Source of the DNA: an uncultured Methylococcaceae bacterium
GTDB lineage: Bacteria; Pseudomonadota; Gammaproteobacteria; Methylococcales; Methylomonadaceae
DNA: 9,316 bases
Assembly (NCBI GenBank): GCA_903903765.1
Contig: CAIVAH010000098.1
Location: 1 to 9,316, forward strand
Direction of reading: 5' to 3'
The translations under genes and the position numbers were made by a program. Positions within the stretch are counted from its first letter, which is position 1, and every line of letters begins with the position of its first letter. The notes beneath the pieces were generated by a model, which searched no databases, had not been told where the DNA came from, and saw only the letters and a list, made by a program, of their open reading frames with translations. This document shows positions 1 through 5,831 of this stretch, piece after piece.

Positions 1-6
1 ACCAGT

Positions 7-13
7 TCCCTCT
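7..13 (-). promoter_or_regulatory. Possible ribosome binding site of the next gene, outside the window
   Basis: After the rplI stop the minus strand reads AGAGGGA about six bases from the window edge. This resembles a Shine-Dalgarno for a gene that would start just outside. In many proteobacteria dnaB follows rplI, but no coding sequence of it is visible here, so this is only a hint. Confidence 0.25.
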
Positions 14-34
14 GATACCTTGTTCTTTTATCTA

Positions 35-484
35 TTATGCTTCAGCGACTACTTTAATACTTAAAGTAACGATAACATCAGAATGTAAGTTGATGTCGAT
101 ATCGTAATCACCAATATGACGAATTGCGCCATGTGGCATACGTATTTGGTGTTTTTCAATTGCGATACCAGCAGCAGTAATAGCTTCTGAGATATTATGG
201 GTACCAATAGAACCAAACAATCTACCTTCATCACCTGCTTTATGAGCGATTGAGATTTGTAATTTGCCTAACTCTGCACCTAATTTTTGAGCAGCTTCTA
301 ATTTTTCTTTAGCTGCTTGTTCAAGTTCTGCACGACGCGCTTCGAATTCAGCAATTTTATTTGCTGTAGCGGCAACTGCTTTACCTTGCGGAACAAGATA
401 GTTTCTTCCATAACCTGATTTAATAGTGACTCTGTCACCTAGGTTACCCAAATTTGCTATCTTTTCAAGAAGAATAACTTCCAT
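35..484 (-). CDS. rplI: 50S ribosomal protein L9
   Basis: L9 binds 23S rRNA near the base of the L1 stalk and helps maintain translation fidelity. The 149-residue product has the same length as E. coli L9. Its N-terminus has the family signature: MEVILLEKIANLGNLGD, then GYGRNYLVPQGKA around residues 24-36. A charged, alanine- and glutamate-rich connecting helix (about 41-74) leads into the C-terminal RNA-binding domain. The ATG is preceded by a strong Shine-Dalgarno, AGGTGAGGA, seven bases upstream (492-500). The gene is last in the rpsF-rpsR-DUF2232-rplI order and starts 45 bases after the membrane-protein gene, so cotranscription is likely. Nothing looks broken. Confidence 0.98.
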   Translation of the reverse strand: MEVILLEKIANLGNLGDRVTIKSGYGRNYLVPQGKAVAATANKIAEFEARRAELEQAAKEKLEAAQKLGAELGKLQISIAHKAGDEGRLFGSIGTHNISEAITAAGIAIEKHQIRMPHGAIRHIGDYDIDINLHSDVIVTLSIKVVAEA

Positions 485-503
485 CTTTTTATCCTCACCT
501 TTC

Positions 504-514
504 GGTTATTAACC
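504..514 (-). promoter_or_regulatory. Short palindrome in the rplI translation-initiation region
   Basis: GGTTAATAACC is a perfect inverted repeat (five-base arms, one-base centre) directly upstream of the rplI Shine-Dalgarno. The following bases extend it to TAACCGAAAGG, an 11-base string that also precedes rpsF at 2190-2200. It could be a weak hairpin or part of a shared protein-binding or initiation element. The stem is too short and AT-rich to be a convincing terminator. Confidence 0.35.
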
Positions 515-529
515 AATATTTATACGCCC

Positions 530-1423
530 TTAGGCGTGTGTAGATTCGATTTTAATTTTTCGTAAGTTCAACCACGGATCACTCAGCCCAACCAATGCAA
601 CGATTAAAAATGCATGAGGAATCAAAAACAGTGTTATGTAAAGCATAGGCACTGTATAACGATCTAATTTCATTTTTGAGAAAACCGTATGTAAAACGGC
701 AGTACCTGTTACAGAAAACAACACAAACAAAAGAATTGTCGTGTTCCAGGCTATCTCAGATACAATCCCTGAAGTTAAATAAGCAAGACCAACTATTGCA
801 AAAGTAACTATTGATAATCGACTTTTGCATTGCAAAAATAAAAATTCTTGCCTAAATCCTCCAGGATTATAAAGATTAGCCTGCCACCATCGACTCAAAA
901 ATAATCCAAATAGCAGTCCGCATACAGAACCAGCTGCGATAACTCCAGTCATATAATGCACTAACATATCGATTTTCTGTTGAAGATCCACGATCGGAAC
1001 TTCTGCAGGAATCATTTGCGACAACATTGCTTTCCAAAGTATGGCTGGTTCAGCATCATAGAGATAAAACCCTACGACGCCTATAACTCCAACCCAAACA
1101 GCTATTTCAATGGTTAAAAACAAAGACCTAGTCTCTCTTAAAACAATTGAAATAATCCAAACTGGTAGCCAAAGCACCATCACATACATTAATGCAAACT
1201 GAAAGCTATCAATTACAAAAAAGCCTAATACTGCGGTTGCTAGACTAGAGCAACCCAATACTGTTAGCCCTTCTTTTGCACCTAATCTCAAGGTAACCAA
1301 TCCAACCGTAGCTGAACTTAACACACTTACTGGGGGCATCATTAACGATAAAATAGCTAGAGACGTCGCCACTATCATGGCTTGAATTCGTCCACGCATG
1401 ATGTATGTCGCTAAAAAGTTCAC
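530..1423 (-). CDS. DUF2232 family multi-pass membrane protein of the ribosomal operon
   Basis: Conserved inner-membrane protein of unknown function, 297 residues, whose gene sits between rpsR and rplI in many gammaproteobacteria. I see about eight hydrophobic segments, roughly at residues 14-34, 36-47, 53-71, 76-95, 103-122, 157-177, 204-221 and 226-248, plus a last one near 258-281. The segment SRWWQANLYNPGGFRQEF (177-194) matches what I remember as the DUF2232 hallmark. The start used is GTG at 1423, 23 bases after the rpsR stop, with only a weak GGACGGGG stretch upstream. An in-frame ATG at codon 9 (1397-1399) is possible but has no Shine-Dalgarno. The tight spacing indicates cotranscription with rpsR and rplI. 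Family assignment is good, function unknown. Confidence 0.9.
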   Translation of the reverse strand: MNFLATYIMRGRIQAMIVATSLAILSLMMPPVSVLSSATVGLVTLRLGAKEGLTVLGCSSLATAVLGFFVIDSFQFALMYVMVLWLPVWIISIVLRETRSLFLTIEIAVWVGVIGVVGFYLYDAEPAILWKAMLSQMIPAEVPIVDLQQKIDMLVHYMTGVIAAGSVCGLLFGLFLSRWWQANLYNPGGFRQEFLFLQCKSRLSIVTFAIVGLAYLTSGIVSEIAWNTTILLFVLFSVTGTAVLHTVFSKMKLDRYTVPMLYITLFLIPHAFLIVALVGLSDPWLNLRKIKIESTHA

Positions 1424-1446
1424 AACCCCGTCCGTTTGATTTTTTG

Positions 1447-1674
1447 TTATTTATGTGCGTCGCAGAACGGCAGTAAAGCAATAAAACGCGCACGTTTGAT
1501 TGCAACACAGATTTGTCTTTGATGCTTAGCGCTTGTACCTGTAATACGACTAGGTACAATCTTGCCGGTTTCAGTAATATAATCGCTTAATAAATCTAAA
1601 TCTTTATAATCAATCTGAGAGCCGCCTTCTGAGCTAACTCGGCTAAATTTCTTACGTCTAATATTTCGTGCCAT
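1447..1674 (-). CDS. rpsR: 30S ribosomal protein S18
   Basis: S18 pairs with S6 on the platform of the 30S subunit and binds the central domain of 16S rRNA. The 75-residue product equals the length of E. coli S18 and keeps its landmarks: [10 protein letters not shown] at the N-terminus, IDYKDLDLL at 21-29, [15 protein letters not shown] at 33-47, [12 protein letters not shown] at 52-63 and the LLPFCDAHK end. It starts 31 bases after the rpsF stop. A modest ACGGAAA Shine-Dalgarno lies upstream of the ATG. S18 with S6 is the likely autoregulator of this operon if the leader described upstream of rpsF is functional. Confidence 0.99.
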   Translation of the reverse strand: MARNIRRKKFSRVSSEGGSQIDYKDLDLLSDYITETGKIVPSRITGTSAKHQRQICVAIKRARFIALLPFCDAHK

Positions 1675-1705
1675 ATTAATTTCCGTTATCTAAAAAGTTA
1701 TCGTG

Positions 1706-2182
1706 TTATTCAACGATGATATCGTCAGCGTCATCGATATCAGCATCAAAATCAACATCATCTAAGTCAATTTCATCATCAATATCATCTGTTGCAGGCA
1801 CTACAACAGCTTCTCTTGCAGCGGCTTCTTTAGCTCTAGATTCTGCGGCTTTATTTTCTTCAGCAGTTGAAGTTGCAATTAAAGATGGCTCAGTGATAGC
1901 TTCTTTTTGCAATAATGTCATGCTACGCAAAATAGCATCATTAAAACGGAAACCACTTTCTAATTCTTCTAAAGTAGCTTGATCACATTCAACGTTCATC
2001 AATACGTAATGAGCTTTATGGATTTTTCTGATTGGATACGCGAGGTGTCTCCGGCCCCAATCTTCTAAACGGTGGATTTTACCCGCTGCAGTTTCAATAG
2101 TTGACTTGTATCGGTCAATCATTGCAGGAACCTGAGCTGATTGGTCCGGATGGACTAAAAAGACAATTTCGTAATGTCGCAT
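1706..2182 (-). CDS. rpsF: 30S ribosomal protein S6 with encoded acidic C-terminal tail
   Basis: S6 is a platform protein of the 30S subunit and the partner of S18. Residues 1-98 form the conserved S6 fold: [15 protein letters not shown], then [23 protein letters not shown] around 39-61, then [11 protein letters not shown] around 78-88. At 158 residues it is longer than E. coli S6 (about 131-135). The extra length is an Ala/Glu/Lys-rich linker (about 102-130) and a very acidic tail (132-158) with 16 Asp or Glu out of 27 residues. In E. coli the S6 C-terminus is made acidic after translation, when RimK adds glutamates; here the charge is already encoded. The ATG has an AAAGGAA Shine-Dalgarno (2188-2194). 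The gene is first in the ribosomal operon and has its own promoter and structured leader upstream. Confidence 0.97.
   Translation of the reverse strand: MRHYEIVFLVHPDQSAQVPAMIDRYKSTIETAAGKIHRLEDWGRRHLAYPIRKIHKAHYVLMNVECDQATLEELESGFRFNDAILRSMTLLQKEAITEPSLIATSTAEENKAAESRAKEAAAREAVVVPATDDIDDEIDLDDVDFDADIDDADDIIVE
1709..1789 (-). repeat. GAT-rich low-complexity stretch encoding the S6 acidic tail
   Basis: This stretch is dominated on the coding strand by GAT and ATT/ATC codons, giving imperfect Asp-Asp-Ile and Asp-Xaa-Asp units. It is a three-base-period degenerate repeat that could have grown by slippage. It codes for S6 residues 132-158. Confidence 0.6.
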
Positions 2183-2195
2183 TATTTTTCCTTTC

Positions 2196-2249
2196 GGTTA
2201 AGCCTCCCCTCTCTGTCTTAAAAAGAAGGTAAAGCAAGGAGAGGCAACC
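2196..2249 (-). promoter_or_regulatory. rpsF leader hairpin B, candidate S6:S18 autoregulatory element
   Basis: In the transcript, GGTTGCCTCTCC (2238-2249) can pair with GGGGAGGCTTAACC (2196-2209). This gives twelve base pairs including one G-U, with a two-base UU bulge on the 3' side. The arm ends in AACC followed by G, making an ACCG sequence next to the AAAGGAA Shine-Dalgarno. Known rpsF leaders that bind S6:S18 have a hairpin with a conserved CCG that mimics the 16S rRNA site, so this is a plausible homologue or analogue. I cannot fold or align it here. Confidence 0.5.
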
Positions 2250-2255
2250 TGCCTC
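2241..2255 (-). promoter_or_regulatory. rpsF leader hairpin A, alternative to hairpin B
   Basis: GAGGCA and TGCCTC are perfect six-base arms separated by three bases, close to the inferred transcript start. The second arm is the same GCCTC needed for hairpin B, so the two structures exclude each other. A pyrimidine-rich stretch follows but not an uninterrupted U-run, so it is not a convincing terminator. Confidence 0.5.
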
Positions 2256-2267
2256 GTTGAACCGCGT

Positions 2268-2273
2268 ATTATA
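2268..2273 (-). promoter_or_regulatory. -10 element of the rpsF operon promoter
   Basis: A consensus TATAAT lies about 85 bases upstream of the rpsF ATG. It is followed by a GC-rich discriminator, ACGCGG, of the type found at promoters inhibited by ppGpp and DksA. The best-spaced -35 is poor (TTTCTT at 2291-2296, 17-base spacer), but the region above is very AT-rich and could act as an UP element. The inferred transcription start is near 2261. Confidence 0.6.
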
Positions 2274-2322
2274 AAGTATATTTATAATTTAAGAAAATTA
2301 TTTGTTAAATCAAAGGTGTTTA

Positions 2323-3051
2323 CTATATATAAATACCCGCCATCCTTCGCCAATAGTAACCACTGTGAGCTCTATCATCCCAAACCAATAGCTGATGATT
2401 TATATTTTTTGAATTAAGAATGGTGCTAAATTGCTGATTATTCTCTAAAAAAGGATCTTCTTTACCAATCACTAAAATTATATCCATTTCCCTTAAGCAA
2501 CTTAATCTCCATGAACACTCTAAATTAGGTAAAAAATGACTAGGTGTATGAAAATAAATATCTTCATCATAGTAGCCGTCAAACAAATCACTAAAGTACT
2601 CAATACTTAATGTAAGATCATAACGTCCCGAGAAGGCAACCAATTTCTTAAATAAATGCGGATTTCGAAAAGCTATATTCGCGGCTTGAAACGCACCCAA
2701 ACTGACACCATGAGAAATCATACAATCGTGAGAGTTATTTTTATGCATAAAGGGCACAACCTCTTCTAATATGTAATTCTCATAATCAATATGCCTAGAA
2801 ATTCGATCTTTGGGATGCACAGTTTTGTTATATAAACTCTCTGCATCAATGCCATCTATACAATATAACTGCAAATAACCTTGCTGAACTTTATCCTTTA
2901 TAGAATTAACTAAACCTAATTTTTCATACTCATAAAAACGACCAAATCGCGATGGAAAAATCAATACTTTCGCCCCAGCATGACCAAAGACTAGCAACTC
3001 CATATCACGCTTTAACCGATCACTCCACCATTTATGATATTCACGATTCAT
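2323..3051 (-). CDS. Putative esterase, alpha/beta-hydrolase fold, cytoplasmic
   Basis: A 242-residue single-domain alpha/beta hydrolase of the putative-esterase (esterase D-like) group. The N-terminus MNREYHKWWSDRLKRDMELL and the following FGHAGAKVLIFPSRFGRFYE (22-41) match a family I know as 'esterase family protein'. Its members begin in the same way, which supports this start. The nucleophile elbow is GVSLG with Ser117. The likely acid is Asp199 in GKEDP and the likely base is His229 in DDRAHSGYYW. Tyr-Tyr-Asp-Glu-Asp-Ile-Tyr-Phe (160-167) is another family landmark. There is no signal peptide, so it should act in the cytoplasm. The substrate is unknown. It is the last gene of the glycogen-linked run, has an AGGAAG Shine-Dalgarno, and its ATG abuts the stop of a possible 24-residue ORF. 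It precedes rpsF with no evident terminator between. Confidence 0.85.
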   Translation of the reverse strand: MNREYHKWWSDRLKRDMELLVFGHAGAKVLIFPSRFGRFYEYEKLGLVNSIKDKVQQGYLQLYCIDGIDAESLYNKTVHPKDRISRHIDYENYILEEVVPFMHKNNSHDCMISHGVSLGAFQAANIAFRNPHLFKKLVAFSGRYDLTLSIEYFSDLFDGYYDEDIYFHTPSHFLPNLECSWRLSCLREMDIILVIGKEDPFLENNQQFSTILNSKNINHQLLVWDDRAHSGYYWRRMAGIYI

Positions 3052-3126
3052 TTAACTTCCTAGATAAAATTGAATAATCAATGGAATTTTAAACGCCACC
3101 TTAACTGATATATTTTTCGCCATCAT
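3052..3126 (-). CDS. Possible 24-residue leader ORF before the esterase
   Basis: Just after the stop of the family 7 esterase, an AAGG stands six bases upstream of an ATG that opens MMAKNISVKVAFKIPLIIQF plus four more residues. Its TAA directly abuts the ATG of the downstream esterase, in the same frame, and the esterase Shine-Dalgarno lies inside its last codons. This arrangement would allow translational coupling. An open stretch this short in AT-rich DNA can arise by chance, and I recognise no homologue. The esterase family normally begins at its own MNREYHKW, so this is unlikely to be a lost N-terminus. Confidence 0.22.
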   Translation of the reverse strand: MMAKNISVKVAFKIPLIIQFYLGS

Positions 3127-3137
3127 GCACAACCTTA

Positions 3138-4100
3138 TTAGTTACATTCTTCTGTACTAAAGAAACTTTCAAGTTGCCCCATTAACTCTTTTTCCTGCAC
3201 TTGTTGATTGGGGTAACAATGATGACCTGCTTCAAGAACATAAAGTTGTTTATCTTTAGTCACTGAATTATAGATAGCAAATTGACCGGGAGGAGCTACA
3301 CAAGGATCATACAATGCACAAGCAAAATGAATAGGAATTGCAATTCGCCTTGCAGCAATAGCCGCATCGTAATATTTTAAAGTGTGAATGGTCTGTTTTT
3401 TATGTGTTAAATAATATTGCTGAACACTATGAGCACTTCCATTAGTTTGCAATTTTAAGCGTAGCATCTGATGCCCAAAAGTAGGAACATTCAAATGACC
3501 TTTATTGAAACGCTTATCCCATGCAAGTGCTATGGCACCGATACCTGCACTAAAACTGATACCCATATATGCTAAATGCCCTGATAAGAAAGGAAACAAG
3601 GTCAATAATGCACTGACACCTGACCAAACATCCTCAACACAACCACCTAATATATAGTGCTCTTTATCAGCAATATTATGTAAAACATGCCAATATGGCT
3701 CTGCAGAAATACTTGCATGCCCACTTAATGCTAACCCCCTGAAACACAGAAACAATATTGCCGCATCTTTAAATGGGAGATCAAAAATAGGCCCATCACA
3801 CCCCCCATAACCATGCCCAACAATAAAACCTCGCTTAACGACACCTGAAACCGGTAACAATAACCACCCTCTAATAACAAAGTCATCGGTAGAGATATAA
3901 CTTATTTCCAAAACTCGCCAACCAAATGAGTTCTCTGAAATTAACTTGGTTTGTGGCCCAACATCAACTGCTAATGCTCTTTGATATCGTTGCTCCCAAA
4001 AGTCATCAAAATCCTTTGGCTCTTGAAGAACTTCAACATTTAGCAAAGTTTCTAACGTATATCCATAACTTGGGTCAAAATCGTATTGCGTTACAGCCAT
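3138..4100 (-). CDS. Carbohydrate esterase family 7 (acetylxylan esterase / cephalosporin-C deacetylase-like)
   Basis: CE7 enzymes are alpha/beta hydrolases that remove acetyl groups from small sugars and oligosaccharides; the typical length is about 320 residues, as here. The sequence shows the N-terminal PKDFDDFWEQRYQRAL (28-43), the oxyanion-region GHGYGG (95-100), FRG near 120-122, then the elbow GISFSAG (180-186) with Ser182. The acid region is CALYDPCVAPPGQFAIYN (261-278) with Asp265, and the base is His293 in EAGHHCYPNQ. Order and spacing match the CE7 triad. The elbow is unusual: GxSxS instead of GxSxG (Ser184). A long KEHYILGGCVEDV stretch (146-158) corresponds to the family's conserved helix preceding the nucleophile strand. 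No signal peptide is visible, so the substrate would be intracellular. No clear Shine-Dalgarno precedes the ATG, and 113 gene-free AT-rich bases separate it from the PLD gene. Substrate unknown; context suggests acetylated maltodextrin or sugar. Confidence 0.85.
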   Translation of the reverse strand: MAVTQYDFDPSYGYTLETLLNVEVLQEPKDFDDFWEQRYQRALAVDVGPQTKLISENSFGWRVLEISYISTDDFVIRGWLLLPVSGVVKRGFIVGHGYGGCDGPIFDLPFKDAAILFLCFRGLALSGHASISAEPYWHVLHNIADKEHYILGGCVEDVWSGVSALLTLFPFLSGHLAYMGISFSAGIGAIALAWDKRFNKGHLNVPTFGHQMLRLKLQTNGSAHSVQQYYLTHKKQTIHTLKYYDAAIAARRIAIPIHFACALYDPCVAPPGQFAIYNSVTKDKQLYVLEAGHHCYPNQQVQEKELMGQLESFFSTEECN

Positions 4101-4213
4101 AAACTTTTAATATCAAATATCTTGTTAAACGTTAATCATTATGAATTCTTATATCATAATCACTGTTACATAATCATTTAGATACACATAAATCTATTAA
4201 AAAATTATCAGAT

Positions 4214-5809
4214 CTAGTAATACACTCGAAAACAATCTTGAATCTGTTGAAACTCATACAGATAAGGTTGAGCCACCTGATTATTATTAACTATCACTAA
4301 CAGGTCATGAGAAAACACGGAGGTGTTATACCAATTAAAACTCCCCTCTAAAACGACTCTTTCATCAACAATACAATATTTTGAATGAATAGGGGAATAG
4401 GGCACCGGATGATCATCCTGCCCATAAACCAATCCAACTCTAACCCCTGAATTTTTTAAGTGCTGTATTGAAGGCAATAAAGGCCGCTCTAATTCTTCAC
4501 CCATTGGGCGCTCAACACCTATCTTTCCTTGTCTTGCCAAATGACCATTAAAAAGAATATGCACATCAACACCACGATTTTTTGCTTGAATCAGAGCATC
4601 AACCACGCTGTCATGATGCTCACCTAATAAATCTCCCATCAAAAACAAACATAGCTTGATTGAATGCCTTGCCCGGCGTACTTCCGCCAAAATAGCATGA
4701 TGGGGTCTATAAGGTTTGCCATTTAATAACATCTGACGACCAAAAGTGTATAAGAGATTAAAGTGGCTGAGCGGATCAATCCCATACTTTTGATTAACTC
4801 CACCTCGCTGACTTTGAAAAATATTATCCAGTAATCTACAGACGCCTTTAGAATGAAATGTCATCCCTGATTCCCAATTCGCCCACCACCGATCGAAAGT
4901 TATATTAAAAGATCCTAAAATACAATCCTCATCATTAAAAATAACAAATTTAGTATGCATATCGGGCTCAACTTCAATCAAATGATGTTTTGGCGTACAG
5001 AAAACGCCAATAAGTTCAATACGAGCCGACTTTAAACGCGAATAATTATGGCTATTAGTTAAAGTCATCTTGCGCCAATCAACAACACATTGAATCAATA
5101 CATTATGCTGACTTGCATATATAAGGTGTTCTATAAAGTCAGTATCATCAATGCAATCCACACTTATTTTTATAGTACATAAGCGTTCTGGATTCTCCCG
5201 CTTTATTCGAATTACCTTGTCAATATGATCATGAAGAAAACGTTTGGGATGATAAGGGTGATATTGTTGCCCTTTAGTAAACTTGGGTATTAGCTTAAGC
5301 GTATCAAAATGATGATTATACCAATCTGCATCAGCCTGTAATTGTTCAGCATTTAACTCATGGGTCCGATATGAATTATAAGTTGAGTGTTCAGTGGAAA
5401 TATATCGATATTGATCATCATCGCAGCTAAAATGATAACCATCCATGTAGATATATTCATTTTGTGAGGCAATAGATCTTTCACCCAAATGAATAATATA
5501 AGAAAACTTGATACAGTTAATATGCCCGAAGTATTTAGACCATGGCAAAATATAAAAATCTCTAGATCTACGCTTGTGTCGATTCCATTGAATCTCATAG
5601 GCATCCGTATCTACGAGATAATTTTCGCAAATACCCTGCTCTCGATAAATTTTTAGGACAATTTTAACGTTAACTTGCGAACCATAAAAAACATCAAAAT
5701 CTATTTTTCCCCAACGTAGCTGAAATTTATCATTAAAATCATTAACTCGTTGAAAGTAAACACCCAATTCACCAGAAAGTGGCATGGCATAATGCTCAGC
5801 TATTGGCAT
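4214..5809 (-). CDS. Phospholipase D-like protein with two HKD-type motifs and a novel N-terminal domain
   Basis: A 531-residue protein. Residues about 185-330 and 365-530 form two phospholipase D-like domains. The second motif is canonical: His475, Lys477, Asp482, then GSFN (489-492). The first has His285, Lys287 and GSFN (299-302), but the Asp position is Asn292, so it reads HKN. PLD-superfamily enzymes cut phosphodiester bonds in lipids or nucleic acids through a phospho-histidine intermediate; both His and both Lys are present, so activity is possible. The second domain also has NRGVDVHILFNG (411-422), typical of the fold. Residues about 10-130 are rich in beta-type sequence and aromatics and may be a binding domain; I do not recognise it firmly. 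No signal peptide or membrane helix is visible. The start is 22 bases after the EEP gene stop, so cotranscription is likely. Substrate unknown. Confidence 0.88.
   Translation of the reverse strand: MPIAEHYAMPLSGELGVYFQRVNDFNDKFQLRWGKIDFDVFYGSQVNVKIVLKIYREQGICENYLVDTDAYEIQWNRHKRRSRDFYILPWSKYFGHINCIKFSYIIHLGERSIASQNEYIYMDGYHFSCDDDQYRYISTEHSTYNSYRTHELNAEQLQADADWYNHHFDTLKLIPKFTKGQQYHPYHPKRFLHDHIDKVIRIKRENPERLCTIKISVDCIDDTDFIEHLIYASQHNVLIQCVVDWRKMTLTNSHNYSRLKSARIELIGVFCTPKHHLIEVEPDMHTKFVIFNDEDCILGSFNITFDRWWANWESGMTFHSKGVCRLLDNIFQSQRGGVNQKYGIDPLSHFNLLYTFGRQMLLNGKPYRPHHAILAEVRRARHSIKLCLFLMGDLLGEHHDSVVDALIQAKNRGVDVHILFNGHLARQGKIGVERPMGEELERPLLPSIQHLKNSGVRVGLVYGQDDHPVPYSPIHSKYCIVDERVVLEGSFNWYNTSVFSHDLLVIVNNNQVAQPYLYEFQQIQDCFRVYY
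4904..4957 (-). other. Degenerate first HKD motif (HKN) in the PLD-like gene
   Basis: The codons here read HTKFVIFNDEDCILGSFN. The position that is Asp in HxKxxxxDxxxxxxGSxN is Asn, encoded by AAT at 4934-4936. A neighbouring Asp293 is shifted by one residue. The His, Lys and GSxN parts are intact. Confidence 0.85.
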
Positions 5810-5831
5810 ATTAATACCTAACCTGTTTTAT

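Noticed and set aside
524..537. Hairpin ACGCC/GGCGT at the end of the membrane-protein gene as a terminator
   Set aside because: Only five base pairs, it overlaps the stop codon, and an ATAAATATTGG sequence follows instead of a U-run.
1245..1559. Minus-strand ORF of 104 codons overlapping rpsR and the membrane-protein gene
   Set aside because: Out of frame with two well-recognised genes and without protein-like composition.
1716..1982. Plus-strand ORF rich in Ser and Ile
   Set aside because: It is the antisense of the GAT-rich acidic tail and C-terminal part of rpsF; the serine runs are complements of Asp and Ile codons.
4101..4213. Promoter or control region between the PLD-like and CE7 genes
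   Set aside because: Very AT-rich with several -10-like hexamers such as TATGAT, but none has a matching -35 at acceptable spacing, so I cannot support a specific promoter.
5353..5604. Minus-strand ORF of 83 codons inside the PLD-like gene
   Set aside because: Shadow frame; the overlapping PLD-like frame continues without break on both sides.
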